Positions 37,801-48,300 of a stretch of 64,000 nt of DNA are shown piece after piece. The number at the start of each line of letters is the position of its first letter. Within the stretch, counting starts at the first letter, position 1. The position numbers were made by a program, and so were the translations under genes. Under the pieces are notes generated by a model. It was given only the letters and a program-made list of their open reading frames with translations, was not told the origin of the DNA and did not search any database. The stretch comes from a virus, in IMG/VR virus record IMGVR_UViG_3300028895_000881, positions 1 through 64,000 of that record; one strand, given 5' to 3'.

Positions 37801-40779
37801 TCAAGCGTACTTGCGAGCGTCCGCTTGGAGGGCCGCGAAGATGTCATCGATGCTGTTGTCCGAAGACACCGTCACATCGCTCATACCTTCGCCCTTGAGG
37901 CGTTTGCCCATGACCGACTCGATCAGCTTCATCTTTGTACGAAGGACGCTCATCACCTTGGCGTCGATGGTGCCACGTGCCACGAGGTGGATCGCATAGC
38001 AACGGTCATGGTCTGACCCGATGCGAATCATGCGGCCGAGAATCTGAAGGTAGTCTCCGGCCGACCAGGGGCTGTCGTAGAAGATGAGCGCCTTGGCCGC
38101 CTGGAGGTTGATCCCCTCCTTGGCAGCGTCCGTGATCCAGCAAATGCGCACGTCGGAGTCCGGTTTCTGGAACTCCTGCATCGCCGCCTTGCGCTGATTT
38201 TCGTCCTCGTCGCCAGTGATACGGACGGTCTTGAGTTTGTACTTCTTGCTGTGCGCGACTTCCTCGAGTTTGTCGATCATCTTGCGGAAACGACTGAAAA
38301 CGATGACCTTCTCGTCCGCGAGATCCCCCTCGGTAAGGATCTCGAAAAGCTCCTTCATCTTGTCGCTGTCACCCTCGCAATCCACGAGCTCGGGGTGGTC
38401 CACGATCTGCTGGCAGTAGATCAACGAAGTCAGCTTCGTGGTCTCGACCTCCTCGTCCGTGCGATCCTTCTCCAGCAAACCCTCGAGCGCTTCACGGTAC
38501 TTGGCCTCCTGCGCTTTCGTCATGCCGCAGTGATGCGTGTCGATCTGGAGCACCGGGAGCTCCTTGGCCACATCGAACTTCGCACGTGCCAAGAAGTAGG
38601 GGTCGATCTTGTCCTTGAACCGCGCGATCTGGTCCTTGCGGTATCCGATGATGACCGGGATTTGCCGGCGCGAGCCCGGGATGGGCTGCAAGCGCGTGAG
38701 ACAGTACTCGTTCATGAACTTGCCCTTCGAGCTCGGAAAGAGCCCGGGGACGAGCAGCGAGTAGATGCCGTAGCCCTCGATTAGGTTGTTCTTGATCAGG
38801 GTTGCGGTGAGCGCCCAGAACCGGCTCGCGTTCCGAGACAGATGGCGCACCACCTTGTACGTCTGCGTGCTCGGGTTCTTGAATGCAGTGGCCTCGTCAC
38901 ACACGAGCACGAAGTCCTTCCAGTGCTGGAGGAACTTGATATCCCGACGTGCTGTCGCGTACCCCATGATGAGGACGGTCGGCCCCTTGGCTGACTCGAA
39001 CTCCTTGTAGATCTTCTCGCGCTTGGCCGGGGTGCCGACACAGGTGATGACGTTGATCTGGTCTGGCGTGCAGAACTTCTCGAACTCGAGTGCCCACTGA
39101 CCGACGACCGACTTGTTGGTCAGGATGACGGCCTTCGCGTCGGGCTGCTTGGCCCACACGAAACACAGGGACGCGATGCTCTGAATCGTGTTGTGATTGA
39201 CGAGCCCGTTACCCACAAAGGCGTGTCGAGGATCACGCACCTCCAAATCGAACACTTCTGCCCAACCATCCTCGAGGGTTACGACTGGATCGTAGAACCA
39301 CCGGCGTTCTAAAATTTCCTGAACCGCCGCGTACGCCGGGTTAAGCTCCGAAATCCCCACTTCGCGGGCAATCTCCAAAGCACGCTTCAAGTACTGGTAC
39401 GTTGGATTGCGGCGACCGGCTCGGATGTGGCCCAGCGTGTTGTAGAACGCTGACCCCCACTTCTTGGCAATCCCTTCACCTTTGTAACCGTGACGTCCAG
39501 CGCGGGCGTAAATTTCGGCGCGAAGGTCTTCGATCTCCGCTTTGGCGTAGGGGACCACATCGAAATTCGGGTTGCTATTTTTCTCGACCAAAGAGGCCAG
39601 GGCCGAGATCTTGCGGCGAGAAACCAGGCCAATTTCACGCATGAGGCGACGAACGTCGTCTCCCTGAATTTGAAGACGCCAGTAGACGTGGTCGTACCCC
39701 TCAACCATTTTTGGCAGCCTGCTCGTCACGATTCCAAAGGTCAGCAGCATCACCTGGATCTGACGCAGAAGTGTCTCCGATGCCGAGCTCACCTCCAAAC
39801 CCAAACCGTTGGCATGTCCTTCCGCATCAAGATACCCCCGAAGGAATTGCCGCATGGAGGCCGGCGAACTTTGAAGAACGGACCACGGCACTTCTTTGTC
39901 CTTGGCCACACCGGGCACCACTCCAATGGAGCGGAGAAACCGGATGACCTGAGTACTCGACAGCACGAACCCAACATCTGTTGAGCGCATCTCGATCCCA
40001 AAAACTTGGGCCGCAAGGTCTGCCATGTCCGCGTAAACCTCGGGGTTCCGTTCAGCATGTTGACTCGGGCTGAAAAAATCGTGACGGCTGAACCAACTCT
40101 CGGCCACCAGATAACCCAGGAACCGAGCCAGCTCCGGAGACATTTTCACAGGAATCTGGTGTTTCTTTTCGTTAGAAGCGCCATGTCCCGGAGAAGGTAG
40201 AGCCGGCTCAGACCTGCCCTCCACCATCGCCGTCGATCCAGGGTCCCGATCCACGGCCACAAAATCTCCTTCTTGAAGATCCCGAAGACGCACCCACTGG
40301 TCCACCCCATCACGTCGCACCATGACAGGATGGATCTGAGACCCCTCCACTTCGTACCCACATCGCGTCACGACTCTGATGGTGGGTTTTTCTCCCCCGT
40401 AGTAGAAACGACCGATGTCGCACTGACTTTTCCCGAAATCGACCTGGAGATCTTCACTCATGGGAGCGAAGGTGTCGGGCTCATCAATGCCAGGGTTGAG
40501 ATCCTTGATCGGGATCAAGCCACGCGAAGTCCGAATCAAAGTACTTCCAACGCAGCACTTCCCGATTCCGGTGTCGTCACCGAGCAGGAACCGGTTCATC
40601 GCCACCAGATGGAGGACACCCTGCACCTGGTAGTACCGAAGCTTGAAAGGCTTCTCTTCGCCGTCGAACCCCGTGAAGGTCGTCTTGAGGAGCGGCGTGG
40701 GCTTCAGTGAAAGATCCGTGCGCTGGCGGATCTGCTTGAGCCGATCATGGGCTGCTTTGAGGCGCGGATCTTGGGACAT
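37801..40779 (-). CDS. SNF2/superfamily 2 helicase with intein
   Basis: The 992-residue precursor (536 after splicing) has Walker A GDDTGIGK-TIQS, split by the intein between Lys and Thr. Motif Ia is AVILTNKSVVGQWALEF, motif II VLVCDEATAFKN, motif III ALTATLIKNN, and motifs V-VI EGINLQAAKALIFYD and QILGRMIRIGSDHDR. This is the SNF2-like layout of phage helicases that remodel forks or displace proteins from DNA. With the P-loop interrupted, ATPase activity requires protein splicing. It heads the DnaC/DnaB/methylase cluster. Confidence 0.93.
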   Translation of the reverse strand: MSQDPRLKAAHDRLKQIRQRTDLSLKPTPLLKTTFTGFDGEEKPFKLRYYQVQGVLHLVAMNRFLLGDDTGIGKCCVGSTLIRTSRGLIPIKDLNPGIDEPDTFAPMSEDLQVDFGKSQCDIGRFYYGGEKPTIRVVTRCGYEVEGSQIHPVMVRRDGVDQWVRLRDLQEGDFVAVDRDPGSTAMVEGRSEPALPSPGHGASNEKKHQIPVKMSPELARFLGYLVAESWFSRHDFFSPSQHAERNPEVYADMADLAAQVFGIEMRSTDVGFVLSSTQVIRFLRSIGVVPGVAKDKEVPWSVLQSSPASMRQFLRGYLDAEGHANGLGLEVSSASETLLRQIQVMLLTFGIVTSRLPKMVEGYDHVYWRLQIQGDDVRRLMREIGLVSRRKISALASLVEKNSNPNFDVVPYAKAEIEDLRAEIYARAGRHGYKGEGIAKKWGSAFYNTLGHIRAGRRNPTYQYLKRALEIAREVGISELNPAYAAVQEILERRWFYDPVVTLEDGWAEVFDLEVRDPRHAFVGNGLVNHNTIQSIASLCFVWAKQPDAKAVILTNKSVVGQWALEFEKFCTPDQINVITCVGTPAKREKIYKEFESAKGPTVLIMGYATARRDIKFLQHWKDFVLVCDEATAFKNPSTQTYKVVRHLSRNASRFWALTATLIKNNLIEGYGIYSLLVPGLFPSSKGKFMNEYCLTRLQPIPGSRRQIPVIIGYRKDQIARFKDKIDPYFLARAKFDVAKELPVLQIDTHHCGMTKAQEAKYREALEGLLEKDRTDEEVETTKLTSLIYCQQIVDHPELVDCEGDSDKMKELFEILTEGDLADEKVIVFSRFRKMIDKLEEVAHSKKYKLKTVRITGDEDENQRKAAMQEFQKPDSDVRICWITDAAKEGINLQAAKALIFYDSPWSAGDYLQILGRMIRIGSDHDRCYAIHLVARGTIDAKVMSVLRTKMKLIESVMGKRLKGEGMSDVTVSSDNSIDDIFAALQADARKYA
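39190..40557 (-). other. Intein in the SNF2-type helicase (Walker A)
   Basis: Residues C75 to N530 (456 aa). N-junction GIGK-CCVGSTLI; C-junction VNHN-T. Hint block GSQIHPVMVRRDG. LAGLIDADG helices LARFLGYLVAESWF and MRQFLRGYLDAEGHA indicate a homing endonuclease. Excision restores GIGKTIQS. Confidence 0.92.
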
Positions 40780-40795
40780 GCGGGGCTTATACGCC

Positions 40796-41473
40796 TCACG
40801 AGAAGAGGTCTACGATTTCTTGAACCGCAGGCTTGGCTTGGAACCGATCAGCAACGAGACGCTTCTCGAAATTCCGCATCAGCATGACAGCCGCTTTGGG
40901 ATCGCGAGGCGCGTTACCACCCCGGAACTGCTTCACAAGATCCTGGGACTGCTTCCAAACTTCACGAACGTAGACGCGCTCGATCTTGGGCACCACGCTT
41001 CGCAAAAACCATTTGCCGAAATCTACAAGAGCTCGATCCCGGTCCCGGCTCTGTGACATGTCCGGGATCTGCATGGTGTTCCAGTGCGCCGGCACAGCGC
41101 CGTACCAAAGGTACATGTTTTGAATCGCCCGAAGCGCCTTGTTGGCGTCGTTGGGCATCGGCGGCCAGTTCTTGCCGTTGACCAAGAACCAGTTGAAGTA
41201 GAGCGGGTCCAGGCCAGCTTTGCGCGCAAACTGCTGCTCCGCACGTTGGGTGGGGCCGATTTCCCTCTTGATCGTCGCCATCAGGACCTTCTTGGCAGCC
41301 TCATAGGCGTCCTCGATCGACTTCTCACGCGCTCGAGGGGTCATGTTGACCACAGGAGGCAGGTCGGCAGGCGCGGCGGGCTGAGGGCCCCTGGTGGACC
41401 GTTGGGTGCGCTGTATGAGGTTGTTGAGCCAAGCCCAAGCAACCTTCTCGTGATTTGCACTCAGTGTGGTCAT
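40796..41473 (-). CDS. Hypothetical protein
   Basis: A 225-residue basic protein. Predicted mostly helical, with segments REKSIEDAYEAAKKVLMATI, LDPLYFNWFLVNGKNWPP and VVPKIERVYVREVWKQ. No recognised domain or membrane segment. The ATG at 41473 overlaps the preceding stop as ATGA. Located between the peptidoglycan-binding gene and the helicase; it could belong to either the lysis/virion or the replication group. Confidence 0.7.
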   Translation of the reverse strand: MTTLSANHEKVAWAWLNNLIQRTQRSTRGPQPAAPADLPPVVNMTPRAREKSIEDAYEAAKKVLMATIKREIGPTQRAEQQFARKAGLDPLYFNWFLVNGKNWPPMPNDANKALRAIQNMYLWYGAVPAHWNTMQIPDMSQSRDRDRALVDFGKWFLRSVVPKIERVYVREVWKQSQDLVKQFRGGNAPRDPKAAVMLMRNFEKRLVADRFQAKPAVQEIVDLFS

Positions 41474-42294
41474 TTGGGTGGATCCCGAACGTCGATGACG
41501 ACACGGCCGGGACCCGAGATGTGGAGGTTGGCCCCTTGAACGGTGCGCGTCGTACGTACCTGTCCATAGGGATGTATAGACCAATCAACGTCCGGCATCT
41601 CCAAGCGCCCCTGGATGTCCTTTTCGAGCGTCGTGGGCACGTGAGGCGCCTTTTTCACGATCTGCTTTGCGACATCCTTCATGGGCATCGAGTGCATCCC
41701 AGCCGCCCGGAGAGCTCCTTGAGTCTTGTTGCCCACGACACCGTCGATGGCACCAACGTTGAACCCGATGCGATGCAAGTGGGTCTGCACAAGACGCTCC
41801 GTCATGCGAGGTCCCTCCCACTTACCGACATCGATCTGAGCGGCACAGCAGAACCCGGGCCACCCCGCCTCACCCCGTCCCGCGCCGAGGAGCTGGTCCA
41901 TCATCGTCGTCCAGTCGCCGATGAAATGGAAGACCTCATCATGAGGGCCCGGCAACGGGTAGCGCGTGAACGGAGTGAACCCCAACGGAATCGCCATCCC
42001 CCACAACATGGCGAGCTCCCGCTCTCGACGGGATGCAGCCGAGCCTTCTTCGTCTTTCTTGATCGTCAGGCGCAGGTAGACTTCGCGCCCCGTGGGCACA
42101 GCACTCCACTCCGGAGGAAGTCCCGTAGGTCCTGGGTCTTCTCGGATGGAACCCCACCCCATCTCGAGCGCGGGACGTCCTTCGACTTTCAACGTGACGT
42201 TGAGCTTGGAGACCTGACGTTCGAGCTTCCGAAGCGCGTCGATCGTGTCAGGAGTGAAGACGCCGTTCTTGTGTTGGACGAGCTGATAGCGCAT
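41470..42294 (-). CDS. Peptidoglycan-binding protein, probable cell-wall hydrolase
   Basis: The 274-residue protein has a peptidoglycan-binding domain 1 near residues 167-199 (RLVQTHLHRIGFNVGAIDG, then VVGNKTQGALRAAG). The N-terminal half includes WGMAIPLGFTPFTRYPLPGP and DEVFHFIGDWTTMMDQLL, which may be a catalytic domain (candidate His and Asp residues), but I cannot assign a peptidase, amidase or muramidase family. It is probably the endolysin or a virion-associated lysin. It follows the chaperonin gene by six bases. No signal peptide, so export would need a holin. Confidence 0.7.
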   Translation of the reverse strand: MRYQLVQHKNGVFTPDTIDALRKLERQVSKLNVTLKVEGRPALEMGWGSIREDPGPTGLPPEWSAVPTGREVYLRLTIKKDEEGSAASRRERELAMLWGMAIPLGFTPFTRYPLPGPHDEVFHFIGDWTTMMDQLLGAGRGEAGWPGFCCAAQIDVGKWEGPRMTERLVQTHLHRIGFNVGAIDGVVGNKTQGALRAAGMHSMPMKDVAKQIVKKAPHVPTTLEKDIQGRLEMPDVDWSIHPYGQVRTTRTVQGANLHISGPGRVVIDVRDPPK

Positions 42295-42300
42295 GGCTTT

Positions 42301-43962
42301 TCACGAACCTGTCCGCGTGAGGGCAACCTCAGCGGTGAGAAGGGTGGACGCGGTCGAGATCGCAGTAAGCACAACGCTCTTCACGACAGCGAGTGGGTCA
42401 CAGATGATGGGATCATGGCGCAGATCGCGAACTTCGTTGGTGCGGGCATCCCAACCCGTCTGCCAACCCGCCATCGGACGGGTCGCCCCAGGCTCCGTAG
42501 CAGCCTTCTGAACGCGCTCAAGGACAACCGCTCCCTCGTGCCCCGCATTCCGGGCAAGAACCCTCAGAGGCTCCTTCAGGGCCTCCACGAGAACCCTCGC
42601 GCCGAGCCCGGCGACGGCAAACTCAGGGACCTTCCGGGAAAAGCCGGCAGCCCCCTCCCAGAAATTGGAGAGCGCCAGGTATGCGATCCCACCTCCGGGG
42701 ACCACCCCTTCTTCAAGCGCGACACGAACAGCCTCAAGCGCGTCTTCGATCCGTCCTCGTTTTTCACGAATCTCGGTGTCGGACCACCCACCCACCCGCA
42801 TGACACAGAACCCTTCGGTGAGCTTCGCGATTCTCGTGCGCAGCTTTTCGGCGTCGTGGCTGAAATCGATCTGCTCACGGTGGAGCTGGGACACCCGCTC
42901 ATCGATGAGTGGGTACTTGTCTTCGAAGGCTACGAAGATCGCGGAGTCGCTCTTGATGGTCGCCGTCTGAGCTGAGCCAAACATCTCCGACCGAAATTCA
43001 CTGAACGGCGTGACGAGAGGATCCATTACAGTGGCGCCCGTCAGCGCTGCTAGATCAGCTAAATGATGCCGCATGTGATCTACATGCCCAGGACAGCGCA
43101 CAGCGCAGACTTGGAGTTTGCCCCCCGTTGGTAGTTCGAGCTTCTTGTCGTTGGCGACGAGCAGCTTCACAGCTTCACCGAAACAGCCACGCGACACGAT
43201 GATGAGCGGGTGCGGAAACTGAGTGGCTTCCTCCACGATCGGGCTGATGTCCTTGAGCGTCGTGAGTTCGGCGTCGATCAACGCCACGAGGGGCACATCC
43301 ATGTGGCGAGGGCCGCCGTCAGGACCTGCAAGCTCACTGCTCTCCCAACCACGATCGATCTCCATGCCAGTCTTATGGTCGAGCTCGATGCCCCGACCTT
43401 TGCCTTCTTCGACCACGACCATGCCTTCGGAGCCAACACGACTAAACGCCTCGACGATGGCGTCTGCGATCTCGAGGTCTCCGTTGCAAGCCGTGAGCGC
43501 GACGTGTCGCATCAACTCTTCGTCCTCGACCGGCTCGGGGCACATCACGTCCCACAAGTTCGCACCCTCGAAGTCTTCGGCAATCCGCTGAAGGTCTTGT
43601 GCAAGCAGAGCCGGGTGCGCCCCCGCAGCTACCCACTTGAGGCTCTCACGCAGGATGGCGTGTACCAGAATCGCGGTTGTCGTCGTACCGTCTCCGCACG
43701 CCTTGTTCACCTTGTGGCAGGCTTCTTGGAGCACCCTCGTACCAAGGCGTTGGACTCGATTCTCGGGCTCGACTTCCCAAGCCACGGACACCCCATCTTT
43801 GGTCGAGAGTAGACCGCCGGCACGATCAAGCATGACCGTACGTCCTCGAGGCCCGTATGTTGCCGAAACGACCCGAGCCATCTCCTCGACACCAGCCAAC
43901 ATGTGGCGTCGAGCTTCGAGGCCCCGGTTAACCTGAACGGGTTGCTTCTTTCTTCGTCTCAC
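42301..43962 (-). CDS. GroEL-like chaperonin
   Basis: About 553 residues, normal GroEL length. The hallmarks are present: RHMLAGVEEMARVVSATYGPRGRTVML, the ATP site GDGTTTTAILVHAI with the catalytic Asp, EGMVVVEEGKG in the apical region, and EDALEAVRVALEEGVVPGGG near the end. It forms double rings that fold proteins with ATP. Only a few large phages encode their own GroEL. No GroES (about 95 aa with a mobile loop) is recognised nearby, so it may work alone or with host GroES. The start is uncertain; I used GTG 43962, with a TTG at 44010 possible. It precedes the giant virion proteins and may fold them. Confidence 0.93.
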   Translation of the reverse strand: MRRRKKQPVQVNRGLEARRHMLAGVEEMARVVSATYGPRGRTVMLDRAGGLLSTKDGVSVAWEVEPENRVQRLGTRVLQEACHKVNKACGDGTTTTAILVHAILRESLKWVAAGAHPALLAQDLQRIAEDFEGANLWDVMCPEPVEDEELMRHVALTACNGDLEIADAIVEAFSRVGSEGMVVVEEGKGRGIELDHKTGMEIDRGWESSELAGPDGGPRHMDVPLVALIDAELTTLKDISPIVEEATQFPHPLIIVSRGCFGEAVKLLVANDKKLELPTGGKLQVCAVRCPGHVDHMRHHLADLAALTGATVMDPLVTPFSEFRSEMFGSAQTATIKSDSAIFVAFEDKYPLIDERVSQLHREQIDFSHDAEKLRTRIAKLTEGFCVMRVGGWSDTEIREKRGRIEDALEAVRVALEEGVVPGGGIAYLALSNFWEGAAGFSRKVPEFAVAGLGARVLVEALKEPLRVLARNAGHEGAVVLERVQKAATEPGATRPMAGWQTGWDARTNEVRDLRHDPIICDPLAVVKSVVLTAISTASTLLTAEVALTRTGS

Positions 43963-44013
43963 AGCGCAAAGAAGGGGGTTCGATCCCTCGTTGAGGGAGT
44001 TGCTATACAAGCA

Positions 44014-44250
44014 TCATCGAGGATTGAGGATGTAGTTCCGGACGAATTTGGCGAACTGGTCCCCATCAACGTCAGCGTCGAGGTCTACGATCTTGACGTC
44101 CTCGGTTCCTGGTTTCGATGTGTGCCAGATGACTTCTTCGATCTGGAAGTTCGTCCAGATGAGGCGTTTGAGCTCTTCCCGACGCTCCTCATCCAGAAGG
44201 TTCGAGGCGTACCGGATCGTGACTTTCTCGTCCCTGGGAAACGCTTCCAT
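44014..44250 (-). CDS. Small hypothetical protein
   Basis: A 78-residue charged, soluble protein starting MEAFPRDEKVTIRYASNLLD, with EERREELKRLIWTNFQIEEV and a C-terminal DVDGDQFAKFVRNYILNPR. No known domain. It lies between a terminator and the chaperonin gene. Confidence 0.65.
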   Translation of the reverse strand: MEAFPRDEKVTIRYASNLLDEERREELKRLIWTNFQIEEVIWHTSKPGTEDVKIVDLDADVDGDQFAKFVRNYILNPR

Positions 44251-44275
44251 GTCTCGGATTCTACCCCTTAAACGA

Positions 44276-44326
44276 ACGAGGGCCCGACCGTTTGGCCGAG
44301 CCCTCGTACACACAATGTCTTGTGTG
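44276..44326 (-). terminator. Hairpin terminator after the holin-like gene
   Basis: ACGAGGGC (44276-44283) pairs with GCCCTCGT (44300-44307), with an inner CGGCC/GGTCG stem; a second perfect stem CACACAA-N4-TTGTGTG lies at 44309-44326 right after the stop codon. On the minus strand the main stem is followed by TCGTTT, a short T-rich stretch. Confidence 0.7.
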
Positions 44327-44327
44327 G

Positions 44328-44921
44328 TTAGGCGTCACCCTCCGCAGCTTCCGCCTTGGCCGACAGGAAGTGCTTGAGGAGCATCTCCCACAGACCCACT
44401 GCGGTCGCGCCAGCCGTGGCACCACCGAGCAGCGCATCCGGGATGGAGGCGCCCTCTGCCATCAAAGCCGCAATGACGTAACTGAGCACACCGAATGCAG
44501 CGGTCACCCACGGGAGTGCCTTGCTGGGTACCTTGTTGAGGACTCCGGTGCGACGGAGCCCAAAGACGAGTAGGGAAAGGCCGAGACCCAGAGCGAGTGC
44601 CCATTGCTTCTGTTGAAGCGCGTTGTAGAGCCCCTTGGCAGTCTCAACGGCCTCCTCGTCACTCTCGATCTCCTTGGCCGGAGCAAGCTCTTCGCCGCCA
44701 GTGGTGCCGGTATCGCCGTCCTTGGCATCGTCTGCCGGAAGGTCAGCCTTGGGAGCATCCTCGTCGGCAGCGGGAAGGTCAGCCTTGGGGGCCTCGCCGT
44801 CGTCCTTGTCACCGGCGCCGGTCTCGGCAGCAACGTCTCCTGCGGGAGGCGCGGCCAGGGCCGGGGCACTGATGGCGAAAACGGCCAGGAAGGCCAGCAG
44901 CATCATGATCCGATTCTTCAT
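44328..44921 (-). CDS. Holin-like membrane protein with signal peptide
   Basis: The 197-residue protein has an N-terminal signal peptide (MKNRIMMLLAFLAVFAISAP, cleavage after ALA at 23), an acidic Ala/Asp/Pro linker with the repeat APKADLPA at 44-51 and 56-63, and three C-terminal membrane helices (about 107-122, 135-154, 160-180). The small helical bundle resembles holins, which time lysis by opening the membrane, but the exported acidic arm is unusual. A virion or host-membrane anchor is possible. It shares an operon with the structural genes upstream and ends at a terminator. Confidence 0.6.
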   Translation of the reverse strand: MKNRIMMLLAFLAVFAISAPALAAPPAGDVAAETGAGDKDDGEAPKADLPAADEDAPKADLPADDAKDGDTGTTGGEELAPAKEIESDEEAVETAKGLYNALQQKQWALALGLGLSLLVFGLRRTGVLNKVPSKALPWVTAAFGVLSYVIAALMAEGASIPDALLGGATAGATAVGLWEMLLKHFLSAKAEAAEGDA

Positions 44922-45307
44922 CGTTCTTCTCCTTGAGTAGCGGTCAGAATCGTCTTCACGATCACCGCTTTGGTGTCACCAGGTTTGACTTCCAAACCCT
45001 TTTGCTGAGCGTAGAGGTATAGCTTCGCGTGCGGGATGGTCGAGAGATTCTCGAAATTCATCTCGTCGAGGTCGAGCTCGATCTCCACGGGAGGCATCGG
45101 GCCTGGGTCGATCGCCCCAGGAGGGGGCGATTCGTCTTCGAGGTACTCCTTGGGCTTGCCCAGCCTGTCCAACAACTGGAGCAGGAGCGTGCGCTCCTCG
45201 GCCCGGATACCGGGACGGCGCAATGCCTCCTTGAGTCTCTTCTCCTGCCGCTTCAGGTACGGCGCTCGAAGCTCAATGGAGATCATGTTCTGGGCAAGGT
45301 GTTTCAT
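44918..45307 (-). CDS. Hypothetical protein with SAP-like C-terminus
   Basis: A 129-residue protein. The first half is basic and helical (LKRQEKRLKEALRRPGIRAE); a proline-rich linker (DESPPPGAIDPGPMPP) follows; the C-terminus LSTIPHAKLYLYAQQKGLEV with KAVIVKTILTA resembles SAP/Rho-N-type helix-extended-loop-helix domains that bind nucleic acid. It overlaps both neighbours. Similar small proteins are often found among phage head or tail genes. Confidence 0.6.
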   Translation of the reverse strand: MKHLAQNMISIELRAPYLKRQEKRLKEALRRPGIRAEERTLLLQLLDRLGKPKEYLEDESPPPGAIDPGPMPPVEIELDLDEMNFENLSTIPHAKLYLYAQQKGLEVKPGDTKAVIVKTILTATQGEER

Positions 45308-48300
45308 ACGATGTCGGTCTGGTCACGTCCGGGGAAGGGAGCCATCGGCACCGTCTCCGGGTCGGGCACCACACGAGTGCGACCCACGTACATCGGCTTC
45401 CCAGTCAACCGGTAGCGATCCGAAGCAGCGTTCCCCTCACCGAAGCCCGTGGGGCTGATGATGCCGCCGATGGTGACGCCCGCCGAGCTCTGAGCCGCCT
45501 GTCCGACCTGGGCAAAGGTAAGAATCACCATCTGGATCTCATCACCATCCGTGGTCGTGTCATCCGTCGAGAAAGCCTCCTCAACGAAATTGCGAACCAG
45601 GAGAGCCTTGCAAGCGAGCAAGCCGCCCTTGAGCACCGGCATCAGCGACGGTGGGAAGGTGTCCGAGAACCAGTCCACGACCCCGCCCGGGTTGCGACCA
45701 CCGAGCACGAAGCTCGAGCCACCGCCACGGAACAGACGGAACCGCTTGCTACCGCCAGGGTTGGTGTTCTGATCAAACGCGGTGTACTGGAGGATCGCAC
45801 CGTCCGAAGAAGCCAGAAGCTCTCCAGGCGATCCTGCGAACCGAGTGAACTCCTCACCGGCCGATGCGGTCAGAGGCAACAAACTCTGAACCGGACGGAT
45901 ACCACCGAAGAAGGTGTTGACGGCCGAGGCCGTGTCCCCCAGCGGGTTCTCACCGATGAAGTCAGAGTCCTGGACCAAGATGCCAAGCGGCAACCGCTCG
46001 GTCATGCCAGTCAGGGCGAGCTGAGTCGTCCCCGAACCCGCATTGAGTCGAAGGTCCTCACCTCCAATGAGGTTGGTCGTGGTCAGAACGGCATCAAGAC
46101 CCTGAAGCCCGCTGGTCGGAACTCGAATCAAGAAGTCATCCGTGTTGTTGATCTGGACCCGGACCTCATTGCCCGCAGCCCCGACCTCGAACGCGACGAG
46201 CTCGATGCGAGGCGAGTCCGTGTCGTTGAAGGCCACGACGATGTTTTGGAGCTCCGTCCGAGCATTGATCTTCGTGAAAAGCTCGGTCGCGATCACAGCT
46301 ACGTCCGGTGACGAAGCGTCGAACTCATCCGCGTTGGCCGTAGCACCATTCACACCGGTGAAAGAGACAGCCGTCCCGGTCGGAGTGAAGATGGTAACGG
46401 CCGAAGTTCCGTAGTCGAAGACGGGCACCGTGGCAGAGGAACCGGTGACCTCGAACGTGGCTCGGGCCCGATCCGTGTTATTGCGCGCCTGACCCTCTGT
46501 GAAGGCACGAGTCAGGATACGCCACGCCGGAGTGTCTCCCGTAGGCGGAATACGACCGGAAGCCGGCAGCGCGTCATTGGTGTAGCCCACATCCGTCACG
46601 GTGCCCGGGAACAGGCGACCGCCGATGTTGCCCGTGCCCATCGTCGTGTAGAAATCCACGGCGGCAAGCACCTGGAAAGACCTGGCGTTCGGACGCTGCG
46701 GGATCTGATCGCCGTTGTCGTCGAACTGCTGGATCGCGTTTGCCAGACCCACCGCGTCACCTTGACTGACCTGACCGTATCGGTTCTCGTAGTCCGACGT
46801 GGTACGGGTCTCGCCCTGGCGAGTCATGTATGGGTCGCCCTGGTACACGGTGCGGTTGTAGGCCGTGTAGACACGGCTCGAGTCCGGAGCCGCGCTCGGG
46901 ATGCACATGAACGCACCCGAAAGCTCCGGGTTGTCGATGTCCGCACGAAGCGTGCCTTGGCCGTTGTGGCGCCGGGCCATGACGTAGTTGTTCTCGTTGA
47001 TCCAACCGTTGCTGAAACCGAAGGCCGTGAACTCGAGCACGTACTCGAGCTGCTCCGGGAGCTCGCCGTCCACAAAGTTCGGGGACTTCGTGATGTCGAT
47101 GGCGTTGAACGGCACGATGTACGTGTGGTCCCCCCGCACGCCCGTGAGGTCGAAAGCACCGTCCTCGCAGATGAAGAGGGTCTGCTTGTCCTGATCGCGA
47201 CGGAGCAGGTTGACGGCCGGGTTGGCTTCGGGGGTCACACGGTCCGCCTGGTAGGTGACACCACCCTTCGCGACAAAGTCACGACGGTCGTAGACACCGT
47301 AGAGGCGGGCGATGCCGAGGTACGGAGGCAACTGAATGCCCTTGAGACCCGCACCGAAATCGGAGCTCACCGTGTTGGCAAGCTTCCGCGTGATTTCAGC
47401 CGCCTCGGAGCAAGCGTTCCCGATCTCAGTCGTCAGACGTCCCTGGTAACCCGGCTTGAGTGTACCAAGGATTGTGGCGAACTGGCCGTAGGCAAGACCG
47501 CCCGTCGCACCCGTTTGCAGGTACAGCGGAGTCACCTGAGCACCGCCGGTCATGTTGTCCTCACCACCGATGATGTCGAATACCGGGTTCGAAAGATTGG
47601 TGGTGTCGCAGAACAGGTGGTTGATCCCCTCCAAGAAGGTCCCCGTACCGAAGACAGGACCGTTGTCTTGGAAGTATGGGATGTCCTGGCGCCCGAACCG
47701 AGGCATGTACTGCGAGGGCACCGGGTACCCCATACGCAGACCGGTCGTGAAGATCTGCGCGTCGTCCTTGGGGCCGTCCCAACCGTTCAGGATGAGGGAC
47801 GGGTTCGGGTACTCCGTTCCGTTGTTCGGGTTCCCCACGGTTGCAGCGCCCAACAACGTGTTGGTGTTTGCGGGGGGAAGCGACGTGGGGTCCGCCGTGT
47901 CCGTGATGATCGTGTAGCCCTGGAACGTCATCGCCTGACGCTGGAAGGGACGGAACAACAACGTCTTCGAACCGTTGTCGAAGAAGCTCTCGTTCTCGCG
48001 ATCGATCTCTGAGCTCAACACCACGTTGCCACCGTAGTCGGGGGCTTGAGGCGCAGGAAGACCAAGGCTCGGAAGTCGGTTCCACGTTTGGATGTGCGTG
48101 GGACAGTAGTCCACCTCAGCCGGGTTGCTCGGAGCTCCCGTATCCGTCGGGAAGTTCGGGTCGAGCACAGCACGACTCTGACGCAGAATTGTGCTCACCG
48201 GTGACTGGATAGTGATGCGGTTGATCTGGTCCGGAACACGAGCCATCGCACCGCGACCAGGGTGGTACATCATCGTGAGGTTGAGGACCGCCTTGAAGTC

